Under the pieces are notes generated by a model. It ran no database searches and had not been told where the DNA came from. It saw only the letters and a list, made by a program, of their open reading frames with translations. Made by a program: the position numbers and the translations under genes. DNA of 64,000 nt from contig NZ_CP162601.1 of NCBI RefSeq assembly GCF_040957575.1, forward strand, positions 496,001-560,000. Direction: 5' to 3'. Positions 34,221-42,782 of this stretch are shown here, one piece after another. How positions within the stretch are numbered: position 1 is the first letter of the stretch; every line of letters starts with the position of its first letter. Source of the stretch: Vibrio sp. HB236076 (GTDB lineage: Bacteria; Pseudomonadota; Gammaproteobacteria; Enterobacterales; Vibrionaceae).

Positions 34221-36683
34221 TTAATTCCCTACTGAAAAATCTTCTCTGGCCTTAGTTAAATTTACACTGTAACACGGATCTGGCTGTATGTGTGTCGCCC
34301 AGGTGGCTTTCATGTAAGCCACTTCTTTATGAAAACGTTCAACTTTTTCTGGTGCTTCGTCCGAGCCACGCGAAATCGATTCATGGTGGTACAACTCTGC
34401 GTACGGGGTCCACAGGTTGCGGTAACCGGCTTTTTGCACCTTCAAACAAAAATCGACATCGTTAAAGGCCACCGTTAAGTGCTCTTCGTTTAAGCCGCCA
34501 ACGGCATCAAATACCGATTTGCGCACCAACAAACAAGCGGCCGTTACCGCTGAATAGTTTTGTACTATCTTTAAGCGATTATAATAGCCATGCTCATCTC
34601 GAAGAAAGTGTTTATGTGAGTGGCCAGCTACACCACCAAGTCCAATCACCACACCGGCGTGTTGAATGGTATCATTAGGGTAATAGAGCATTGCTCCCAC
34701 ACAGCCTATATCCTCACGTTGTGCGTGAGAGACCATCTCCGTCAGCCACTCTGGGTTGATGACTTCAATGTCATTATTGACCAGGCCTAAAATCTCGCCC
34801 TTCGCGTGCTGAGCGGCAAAATTATTGATTGCGGAATAGTTAAACGGATACGGGTATTTAAGCACCGTTACCTGCTCGTGCTCATTCACTTCATCAAAAT
34901 AGGCCAAAGAGTCCGGATCGTTTGAATTATTGTCGACCAAAATGATCTCAAAGTTACGATAAGTCGACTTCTCAACGATAGAGTCAATCGCTTGTTTTGT
35001 GATCTCATGGCCATTATAGGTTGGTATTATTAATGAAACGAATGGGTTATCGATAATAGACCATTTTACCCGGTAAATATTATCGTGTTTACCACGCTCA
35101 ACAGTCACCGCTTTGCCAAGCTGCTTAAAGTGATCTTCTAGCGCTTTAATACCCGCATCCGTGGTATAGGATTTCGCCTCAGAGCCCGACGCGGTTGAGC
35201 CTTCGACCACTCGCCAGTGATACAGCACTTTAGGAATGTGAACAATCTTTGCGTGATCGATTTCACGTGAGTAACGAAGCAACAAATCGTAATCTTGACT
35301 GCCCTCATAACCCAAGCGGAAACCGCCAATCTGTTTCACGATCTCGGTTTTATACACCCCAAGATGCGACACATAATTTTGGCTGTAGAGCAGATCCAAA
35401 TTCCAATCCGACTTAAAGTGCGGCCCAAAACGCTCACCCTCTTCGGTCATCTTATCTTCATCACTGTAAATCAAAGCGACATCTGGGGTCTCATTAATCG
35501 CCTTAACCACATGATATAAGGCGTGCTGATGGAGCTCATCATCGTGATCCAGCAGCGCAGTCCACTCACCGGTGGCGACGTCTAATGCGCTATTACTGGC
35601 AGCGGAGATATGACCGTTCTGCTCTCTAAACACCACCTTAATACGAGAATCTCGCTGGGCATAATGCTCTAACACCTCACGAACATGCGCTTTCGGTGAG
35701 CAATCATCGGCCAGGCACAATTGCCAATTCGGGTATGATTGCGCCATCACCGACTCAATACACTCGGCGAGCAATTCCTTCTCAGGGTTATACACCGGCA
35801 CCACAATCGAAATGAGTGGCTGATGAGTAAACTCGTTAATATCTCGAATGATGTCGACAAAACCTTCCTGCTCGTTTTTTAAACGCCATGATAAATAGGG
35901 ATCAAGCTGAGTTGGTTGAGTGATCGTTGAAACGAAGTCACTAAAAATTCGATGTTCATTAATCCCATGATGCGTCCAGTGCCCAAGAAGTAATGAATCA
36001 TAGTCTGCGAGATCAGGGTTTTTCGATTTGTAAATTTCAGGGTTAAAGTAAGGGACTGGCTTTCTACCTTCTTGCTCACCAACTTGTATATAGTGAATCA
36101 GTGGATTAACGCTATTGGTTTTTACGTCTGGATTCTCTGTTAGATAATAAAAAGTACTAAAATGCTGGCTAGGATTTTTACCAAGTTTTTCACCAATTAA
36201 TAGATAATCTTTAATGGGATCTGAGTGTTGTATCAAACTCCCCATCTGTTGTGTTTGATAAACCGCTTCATCCCATAAACCGGATTGTCTGATTACGCTG
36301 GCTAAGTCATCTAAATGCTGACCATTATACGTATCAATCGCTTCTAATAATTCTTGGCTGTCTAGCGTGGTGCTTGTTTCAATTAATACCGTATTATCTT
36401 GGCGATAATAGATGACCTTTAACTCAACGGTGGCGGCTGAAAACCAAAACGGGTTTATGCTTTTGCCATCAATTTTAATCGCAAAACCGCATTTCACATC
36501 CTTGAGTAATCTGTTTAAATCTTCTCGTTTCGTGCTACATGGCGAACTGGCAATCAATTCTTGATTCAGCAAAATGTCGACTTTTTTTGCCCCTTGGCAC
36601 CAACCCCCAATGATTGAGCCGACTAAGCCATCGGTACAATGCAAAGGTCGCTTATAAATTGCACTTTTTATTTTTCCTAGCAT
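34221..36683 (-). CDS. Large double-GT2 glycosyltransferase
   Basis: An 820-residue protein. N-terminal GGWCQGAKKVDIL beta-domain (about 20-110), then the NPDV...HY...G..EGRKP repeats (about 150-245), then two GT2 domains at about 290-500 (LISIVVPVYNP, LADDCSP, DHDDE) and 545-775 (SLIIPTYNG, LVDNNSND, NNDIE, YHHESISRG). The catalytic halves are near-identical in wording to the proteins at 6229-9066 and 36741-39224, while the first 270 residues diverge. It is adjacent (no gap) to the downstream sulfotransferase/GT2 fusion gene. Predicted to add one or two sugars, probably rhamnose-type, to the repeat unit. Confidence 0.85.
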   Translation of the reverse strand: MLGKIKSAIYKRPLHCTDGLVGSIIGGWCQGAKKVDILLNQELIASSPCSTKREDLNRLLKDVKCGFAIKIDGKSINPFWFSAATVELKVIYYRQDNTVLIETSTTLDSQELLEAIDTYNGQHLDDLASVIRQSGLWDEAVYQTQQMGSLIQHSDPIKDYLLIGEKLGKNPSQHFSTFYYLTENPDVKTNSVNPLIHYIQVGEQEGRKPVPYFNPEIYKSKNPDLADYDSLLLGHWTHHGINEHRIFSDFVSTITQPTQLDPYLSWRLKNEQEGFVDIIRDINEFTHQPLISIVVPVYNPEKELLAECIESVMAQSYPNWQLCLADDCSPKAHVREVLEHYAQRDSRIKVVFREQNGHISAASNSALDVATGEWTALLDHDDELHQHALYHVVKAINETPDVALIYSDEDKMTEEGERFGPHFKSDWNLDLLYSQNYVSHLGVYKTEIVKQIGGFRLGYEGSQDYDLLLRYSREIDHAKIVHIPKVLYHWRVVEGSTASGSEAKSYTTDAGIKALEDHFKQLGKAVTVERGKHDNIYRVKWSIIDNPFVSLIIPTYNGHEITKQAIDSIVEKSTYRNFEIILVDNNSNDPDSLAYFDEVNEHEQVTVLKYPYPFNYSAINNFAAQHAKGEILGLVNNDIEVINPEWLTEMVSHAQREDIGCVGAMLYYPNDTIQHAGVVIGLGGVAGHSHKHFLRDEHGYYNRLKIVQNYSAVTAACLLVRKSVFDAVGGLNEEHLTVAFNDVDFCLKVQKAGYRNLWTPYAELYHHESISRGSDEAPEKVERFHKEVAYMKATWATHIQPDPCYSVNLTKAREDFSVGN

Positions 36684-36740
36684 GGTAATAAATTCCTAAT
36701 TTTAAAACGAGAATTAAGCCTTAAATAGCCTACAGCAAAT

Positions 36741-39224
36741 TTACACGGCAATCGTAAAATCTTCTTTAATCTGTGTAAGGTTTGCGTTGTAAAATGGATC
36801 GGGTGTTGTATCGGTCGCCCACGTTGTTTTCATGTATTCGACCTCTTTATTAAAGCGGGCAATTTTTTCTGGGTTGTCTTCCGCGCCCCGAGAAATAGAC
36901 TCATGATGGTACAGCTCGGCGTAAGGTGTCCATAGGTTGCGATAGCCGGCTTGCTTCACTTTTAAACAAAAATCGACATCGTTAAAGGCTACCTTAAGAT
37001 CCGTTTCGTTTAATCCGCCGACTTGCTCAAATACAGACTTCCTTACCAACAAGCAGGCTGCGGTTACCGCGGATAAGTTCTGCACTAGGTGTAAGCGGCT
37101 AAAGTACCCATTGGACTCGCGAGGAAAGTGCTTATGTGAGTGACCAGCTACGCCATTAATCCCTAAAATGACCCCTGCGTGCTGAATCGTATCATTGGGG
37201 TAATAAAGCATGGCGCCCACACAGCCGATATCGCTACGCTGCGCGTGAGACACCATTTCCGTCAACCACTCGGGGTTAATCACTTCGATGTCGTTATTAA
37301 TTAAGCCCAAAATGTCGCCCTTTGCCTGTTTGGCGGCAAAATTATTGATCGCTGAATAGTTAAATGGGTGTGGGTAGCGCAGCACACGCACTTGCTCATG
37401 CTGATTGATATGCTCAAAGTAGGCTAAGGCTGCAGCGTCATCCGAGTTGTTATCAATCAACAAAATTTCAAAATGACGATAAGTGGTTTTCTCTAAGATT
37501 GAATCAATTGCTTGTTTGGTGATTTGATAGCCATTGTACGTCGGAATGAGTAACGAAACCAAAGGGTTGGCATCAGCAATCGGCCAGTTTACTTTATAAA
37601 TATTATCTTGTTTACCACGCTCCACGCTGACCTGTTCACCGAGCTGCTCAAAGTGATCTTGCAGCGCTTTGATCCCCGCTTGCGTGGTGTAAGATTTCGC
37701 CTCAGCACCACTGGCCGTTGAGCCGGCGGTTACCCGCCAGTGATAGAGCACTTTTGGGATGTGGACAATATTGGTGTGATCAATTTCTCGTGAGTAACGC
37801 AGCAGTAAATCGTAATCCTGACTGCCTTCATACCCTTGGCGAAACCCGCCGATGCGTTTGACGATTTCGGTTTTATAGATCCCTAAATGCGACACATAGT
37901 TCTGACTGTAAAGCAGATCAAGATTCCAATCTGACTTGTAATGTGGCGCACTGTACTGTCCTGTCTCATCAATTTTATCTTCATCGGTGTAAATGAAATC
38001 GACATCCGGTTGTTGATTTATCGTGCTGACGACATGAAATAACGCATGTGGCGACAGTTCGTCATCGTGATCAAGTAAGGCCGTCCATTCACCGCGAGCG
38101 AGCGCTAAGGCACTGTTACTGGCTGCCGAAATATGGCCGTTATCATCGCGAAAAATCACCTGGATACGAGAGTCAAGGTGTTGATAATATTCAAGCACTT
38201 CACGCACATGAGGTTTGGTTGAAGCGTCATCGGCCAGGCACAGCTGCCAATGTGGGTAAGATTGTTCAAGCACGGACTCTATGCACCGCTCCAGTAGTAC
38301 TTTGTCTGGGTTGTAAACCGGAACCACAATCGAGATAAGCGGGTGTAATGGCATCTGACGTAACTGAGCTTGTGCCTGATGCTTCGTCATCATCTCACCG
38401 TTAATCCATTGCCGGTATTGTTCCCTGCTGACCACGGACTGCGCTCGGTGCCAACTTTCATCCTCCAATAAAGGAAGGCTTTTACTATCGGCCAACCAAG
38501 CCTCAAATTGCGTTGTGGTTTGAGTGTGGTGAGCCTCTACCTCATCACGATTGGGCAATGTAGAGGAGATGTTTGGTGAAAAATAGGGCATTGGGCGACG
38601 ACCTTGCTCTTCACCAAAGGCCAGATAATGGACTAAGGGATTAAAGTGACTGCGAGCAACATCTTGATTGATGGCAAGGTAGTAGGGGGTATTAAAATGA
38701 CGAGATGGCAGTTTACCTAATGCATTGGCTTTGATCAGAAAATCGATAATGGCATTCGGGTGCTGAGTTTCATGAGGTTGCACTTGCTTGAGATAAAAGG
38801 GCTCATCCCATAATTGACTGGCGGTTATGTGCTTGACCAATTCATGAACACTCACGCCGTAATAAAGCTTGGCTCCTTCGACCCAAGTTTGTGGATTGAC
38901 CTGCTGCTGTGAACGGACGAGCAGTGTATCGGCTTGATAAAACAGCAACTCAACGGTGAACTCACGTTTAAATAAGCAGTCAACCGGCAGCGTTGCCGCA
39001 TCTAATGGATAGGTAAAACCACACTGAGTATTTTCCATCAGATGACCGAGATCAGGCCGGTTGACATCACAAGGGCACGTTGCCCAACGCTGCCCCTGAA
39101 TAAGAAAATCCACCCGGTCTGCACCTTGGCACCAACCGCCGAGAAAATCGCCGACAACCCCATCAAAAAAATGAGGGCGTCGGTATTTGGCCATTGCCTT
39201 TTTAAGCAGTGTTTTAATCAGCAT
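36741..39224 (-). CDS. Large double-GT2 glycosyltransferase
   Basis: An 827-residue protein, third member of the paralogous set. It has the N-terminal GGWCQGADRVDFL domain (about 20-110), one clear NPLVHYLAFGEEQGRRP repeat (about 195-212), and an unrelated helical insertion (about 215-290) where the 820-residue paralogue has another repeat. The GT2 domains lie at about 295-505 and 555-785 with the same DHDDE, NNDIE and YHHESISRG motifs. It is upstream of the 820-residue gene with a 57-bp gap. Same type of reaction as its paralogues; different N-terminal parts may decide acceptor or partner. Confidence 0.85.
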   Translation of the reverse strand: MLIKTLLKKAMAKYRRPHFFDGVVGDFLGGWCQGADRVDFLIQGQRWATCPCDVNRPDLGHLMENTQCGFTYPLDAATLPVDCLFKREFTVELLFYQADTLLVRSQQQVNPQTWVEGAKLYYGVSVHELVKHITASQLWDEPFYLKQVQPHETQHPNAIIDFLIKANALGKLPSRHFNTPYYLAINQDVARSHFNPLVHYLAFGEEQGRRPMPYFSPNISSTLPNRDEVEAHHTQTTTQFEAWLADSKSLPLLEDESWHRAQSVVSREQYRQWINGEMMTKHQAQAQLRQMPLHPLISIVVPVYNPDKVLLERCIESVLEQSYPHWQLCLADDASTKPHVREVLEYYQHLDSRIQVIFRDDNGHISAASNSALALARGEWTALLDHDDELSPHALFHVVSTINQQPDVDFIYTDEDKIDETGQYSAPHYKSDWNLDLLYSQNYVSHLGIYKTEIVKRIGGFRQGYEGSQDYDLLLRYSREIDHTNIVHIPKVLYHWRVTAGSTASGAEAKSYTTQAGIKALQDHFEQLGEQVSVERGKQDNIYKVNWPIADANPLVSLLIPTYNGYQITKQAIDSILEKTTYRHFEILLIDNNSDDAAALAYFEHINQHEQVRVLRYPHPFNYSAINNFAAKQAKGDILGLINNDIEVINPEWLTEMVSHAQRSDIGCVGAMLYYPNDTIQHAGVILGINGVAGHSHKHFPRESNGYFSRLHLVQNLSAVTAACLLVRKSVFEQVGGLNETDLKVAFNDVDFCLKVKQAGYRNLWTPYAELYHHESISRGAEDNPEKIARFNKEVEYMKTTWATDTTPDPFYNANLTQIKEDFTIAV

Positions 39225-39265
39225 AGTTTAATAATTTTTAAGTGTCATGGAGTGAATGGCAAAGG

Positions 39266-40942
39266 TTACTGCCAACGCGTTTGCACACGAAAGCACAAGG
39301 ATTTTATTTTTTGTTTGATGGGAGACGGCACCATGGCAATCAATCTTTGCCGCATTGCTTGATACCGAGTTAGCTGAGTTCGGTGTCGAGTTTGATGAGT
39401 GTGCGGTAAGTGCTGATTGTGCAACACAAAGCCCAAACGACTCAATTCAGTAAATAGTTTGTCACTGGGATCCTTATCTAAGTCAATCACGATGAGGTTA
39501 TCGCGCTCGGCAAAGTAAGTTTTCACTGCGTTAATGTGTTGATGATAACGGTGTTGCCAGTCCGCGATCACTTGCGCTCGGCTTTGCCCGGTTGCTTTCA
39601 TCGTTCTTGCTAAGTAGCCAGGGTGATTCAAGCGACTTTTGATCCACTTGTCTCTATCGCGATAATTGAGAATAAAGATAGAATCTGGGTATTGCTGATC
39701 AAGTTGCTGGAAATAACGTTCTGCACTGTAAAACGGCATCAAGTCATCGTCCCTGTGTTCCATATCGGTAAACACTTGGAACGCTTCATAGCCAGTTAAT
39801 AAATTGATATTGTTTTTGGCATTATGGTGGATCTGTTTTGACAGCTTGCCGTTATCCCAGTGTATGGCCTTAAAGCCTTCATTGAGAAAATAAAAGTAAA
39901 TACTGGCGGTGCCGGATTTATTAAAACCAATCTGAAAGATTTTCCGATCGATTTTTTGTTGTTTGAGACGTTGCTGGTAAGGCTTGATATCCGGCCGGGT
40001 AATATGACGCAAAGCGCGATCCAGGATCAATGCCTCTCCTGAGGACACGCCGCGATCAAGGGTATCCAATAAAGCCTGATAGCGTTGATTAACGAAACGC
40101 TCAGCGCGACTCAAAAGCTCCGATAACTGGGTATTGAGAAGACAAAGCCCTTGGTGGTACGTTTCATAATGGTGAGGGAGAGGGCTGTATTCGACCCCTT
40201 TGGCTTTTGCTGCATAGCCCATTCGGTTTGACTTAAAGCGCGCGCCATTAGGTCTCCCTCTAAACAATGACGACACATACTCGTACTGGCTGCGATATAA
40301 ACGGTGAACAATAAAAAACTGAGGCAGGGCTGCCGGACTTATCTGTGTTTTCGACATCGTGTGATCGATAAACTCAGCGGCTCGGCCTTCGCTATTGCGG
40401 TAATCGACATTGTCACCAATCACATTGTGCACCTTGGTATTGAGCTCATAACGCACCGGCGTAATGCACTTGATGTGTGAGTTTAGGGTAAAGAGATTGT
40501 TATCCGTAATCGCTAAGCCAAAGCGCGTTTCACTGTGTTTAATGGCCCAGTTGAATACATGCACTGCTTGTGGCGTTGGCGATTGAGCTAAGTAGTCGTT
40601 AATCGACGTGGTAAAATCACGCGGTGTCCAAAATTCATCGATATCTAAAAAAGCGACATGAGAAAAGTCACGTGCTGAAGTGCGGCGTAACGCGCGCTGA
40701 TAGACTTGAGTTTGGAAATGCTGGCCAAACTCAGTAAATAACTCATCCGCTTCTACCACCGTGATATTAATCTCTAACAAAGATTGCACGGCTTGAATGA
40801 CATCTCGGCTATTATCACTGGTGTTGTTGAGGTAAATTTCAAAATCATCAAAGCCAAAGTGGTGATGATGATACAGCCACTCCGCCAGGTAACGGCCTTC
40901 ATCTTTGGCAATGGCGACCATCTTTACTTTTGTATACGGCAT
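39266..40942 (-). CDS. GT92-like glycosyltransferase / sulfotransferase fusion
   Basis: A 558-residue fusion in the reverse order to the two other fusions. Residues 1-290 resemble the GT2_4/DUF23 (GT92-like) group: MVAIAKDEGRYLAEWLYHH (8-26), YLNNTSDNS, and FLDIDEFWTP carrying the D-x-D. Residues about 325-535 are sulfotransferase-like, with IFQIGFNKSGTASIYFYFL as the loop and FILNYRDRDKWIKSRLNHP as the Arg motif; the latter part matches small bacterial sulfotransferase-like proteins of about 200 residues. The C-terminus is strongly basic. Its gene lies between a sulfotransferase-like gene and the double-GT2 genes, all on the same strand. Coupled glycosylation and sulfation is the natural reading but unproven. 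Confidence 0.75.
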   Translation of the reverse strand: MPYTKVKMVAIAKDEGRYLAEWLYHHHHFGFDDFEIYLNNTSDNSRDVIQAVQSLLEINITVVEADELFTEFGQHFQTQVYQRALRRTSARDFSHVAFLDIDEFWTPRDFTTSINDYLAQSPTPQAVHVFNWAIKHSETRFGLAITDNNLFTLNSHIKCITPVRYELNTKVHNVIGDNVDYRNSEGRAAEFIDHTMSKTQISPAALPQFFIVHRLYRSQYEYVSSLFRGRPNGARFKSNRMGYAAKAKGVEYSPLPHHYETYHQGLCLLNTQLSELLSRAERFVNQRYQALLDTLDRGVSSGEALILDRALRHITRPDIKPYQQRLKQQKIDRKIFQIGFNKSGTASIYFYFLNEGFKAIHWDNGKLSKQIHHNAKNNINLLTGYEAFQVFTDMEHRDDDLMPFYSAERYFQQLDQQYPDSIFILNYRDRDKWIKSRLNHPGYLARTMKATGQSRAQVIADWQHRYHQHINAVKTYFAERDNLIVIDLDKDPSDKLFTELSRLGFVLHNQHLPHTHQTRHRTQLTRYQAMRQRLIAMVPSPIKQKIKSLCFRVQTRWQ

Positions 40943-40991
40943 AGGGTACTCAGTTGGACTCGCTTATCAGTTTTTTTGGTATTACAATGAC

Positions 40992-41870
40992 TTAATACAC
41001 GTAGATATCGCGATAGTCGCTTTGGGTAAATAATTTCGGTTGACCGAGAAACTCTCGCGCTACACGGTTATTCGACGCCATATAATGATTATCAATGCTT
41101 CTTAACTCGCCGGCCGTTAACCATATTTTTGATGGCGGTTCGAGCTGGTGTTGGCACTCTTGGGTGATCTCATCTCTTCGTTTGGCGTACTGTTTTGGAT
41201 TACTGATCTCGAGGGCTTGCTGCTGAATTTGCAAAAGGGCAGAAGTAGGTAACGAAGGGTTAATGATCTTCTTGGTATCACCGATTACGGCTAAATCAAA
41301 GAGTTCGAGAAAGCTTTGCACCACATCATTCTGGTAATTAATCACTTTGATGTTGCCATCGCCAACTCGGTTTCGCCAACGATTGAGGGAATTAAAGTAA
41401 TTAAATCGCCCTAAGCTATTAATAGTCAGCTGAAAAAACGTGGCTTTAAAACGAACTTGCGGGTCTTTAATCAGCTGATTAAAAAGCGATACGAGCACTT
41501 CCGATTGCGGGCGCACCGTTGCAATGACCACTACGTTTTTAAATTGGGTTACCCACTTTTTAAATGCGTCATTTTGATAATAAAACGGCGATAATTCAGA
41601 AGAAATAATCGCACTATGGCAGCGGTGGCGCTTCATTTCTTTGTCGTGTAACGCCATCACTTCTGATGGGGTGAACTTGGCTGGGTAGGCTTTGGCTTCT
41701 TGAAAGGCCAAGGCAAAATGATGGTGGGCATTATCATTCATTTGCAGCTTTTTCGAGTACAAAATACCCTCTGACTTCAAGGTTTTGAAGTGGGCATCGA
41801 GTTGTTGCTGAATTGCTGATGTGCCCGTTTTTGACCAGCCAATATGTAGATATAGGGTTTTCTTTTGCAT
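40992..41870 (-). CDS. Sulfotransferase-like protein
   Basis: A 292-residue single-domain protein. TLYLHIGWSKTGTSAIQQQL (5-24) is the characteristic nucleotide loop, IISSELSPFYYQ follows in the middle, and VVIATVRPQSEVLVSLFNQL (about 108-127) is in the 3'-phosphate position. The C-terminus is a helical region with REFLGQPKLF, often seen in polysaccharide sulfotransferase-like proteins. It lacks the RPNGPFI module of other members. It precedes the GT92-like fusion gene by 49 bases, and upstream there is only repeat DNA (41871-42782), so it may begin a sub-operon. Confidence 0.72.
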   Translation of the reverse strand: MQKKTLYLHIGWSKTGTSAIQQQLDAHFKTLKSEGILYSKKLQMNDNAHHHFALAFQEAKAYPAKFTPSEVMALHDKEMKRHRCHSAIISSELSPFYYQNDAFKKWVTQFKNVVVIATVRPQSEVLVSLFNQLIKDPQVRFKATFFQLTINSLGRFNYFNSLNRWRNRVGDGNIKVINYQNDVVQSFLELFDLAVIGDTKKIINPSLPTSALLQIQQQALEISNPKQYAKRRDEITQECQHQLEPPSKIWLTAGELRSIDNHYMASNNRVAREFLGQPKLFTQSDYRDIYVY

Positions 41871-41950
41871 GTTTTAATAGTTTTATTCTTTTTAAATCAA
41901 GGTCGCTGCGCTTAACACAGTAAAACACAGCTCGCTTCAGTGTCTCAAGT

Positions 41951-42185
41951 GGGGTCGGATTTGCGAGATAGACTGACCGAACTCGTGCTCGGTGTTATGC
42001 GGATCCGACCCCTAAAAATGATAAACCCTCTTGGCAGAGAATGACTTTTGTGTCGGTTTGTCATCATGTACTGCAAAGGCTGTGGTCAATCTTGCTTGTT
42101 TGCCAAGTGAGTTCGAGCCATAGGGGGCGGATCCACAAGAGTTTCGCTAGCGTTGTGATTGTAACGATCCCGCGAATCCGACCTC
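41951..42185. repeat. 235-bp composite repeat, copy 7
   Basis: A module 41951-42012 and B module 42123-42185 (ends slightly degenerate). This copy and the next share a distinct spacer (CTCTTGGCAGAGAATGAC) not seen in copies 1-6, so they are a subfamily. Confidence 0.83.
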
Positions 42186-42296
42186 GACCAGCACGCGATT
42201 TTGACTGTGTTCCACTGTGTTTGACTGTCCTACACTGTTATTTACTGTGTTTCACTGTCCTACACCGTCTTTTACTGCCACAGCCTTAAACATTCA

Positions 42297-42464
42297 GGGG
42301 TCGGAGCCTCTAACACATTATCGTGTTGGTGACTCCTTACTTACCCCGGCTGCCGACCCCGATCAGCACGCGCTTTAGGTGTCACCACAATTACGGTACG
42401 GGGTCAGTAGCTTTGGAGTATCTCGAACTTATCAGTGCGCCTTGGGTGGCGAAGCTCTGACCCC
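42297..42464. repeat. C and D modules, divergent relatives of the 63-bp modules
   Basis: C (42297-42360) keeps the GGGGTCGG/CCGACCCC ends with a different interior. D (42400-42464) has GGGGTCAG/CTGACCCC ends: the change is compensated in the other arm, which argues that pairing of the ends matters. Confidence 0.8.
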
Positions 42465-42503
42465 TGCATGTTTTTTGAAACAGTTTGCTGCGCTGTCTCA
42501 AGT

Positions 42504-42738
42504 GGGGGCGGATTTGCGAGATAGACTGACCGAACTCGTGCTCGGTGTTATGCGGATCCGACCCCTAAAAATGATAAACCCTCTTGGCAGAGAATGACTT
42601 TTGTGTCGGTTTATCATCATGTACTGCAAAGGCTGTGGTCAATCTTGCTTGTTTGCCAAGTGAGTTCGAGCCATAGGGGTCGGATCCACAAGAGTTTCGC
42701 TAGCGTTGTGATTGTAACGATCCCGCGAATCCGACCCC
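42504..42738. repeat. 235-bp composite repeat, copy 8
   Basis: A module 42504-42565 and B module 42676-42738. Nearly identical to copy 7, at 553 bp distance. Confidence 0.87.
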
Positions 42739-42782
42739 GACCAGCACGCGATTTTGACTGTCCTACACTGTTACTTACTGTC

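Larger units (their letters stand above)
41871..42782. repeat. Gene-free repeat block (two composites plus C and D modules)
   Basis: 912 bases with no gene. They hold two 235-bp composites (41951-42185 and 42504-42738), between them a 64-bp C module (42297-42360, GGGGTCGG to CCGACCCC) and a 65-bp D module (42400-42464, GGGGTCAG to CTGACCCC), plus ACTGT arrays at about 42203-42270 and 42752-42785. Confidence 0.85.
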
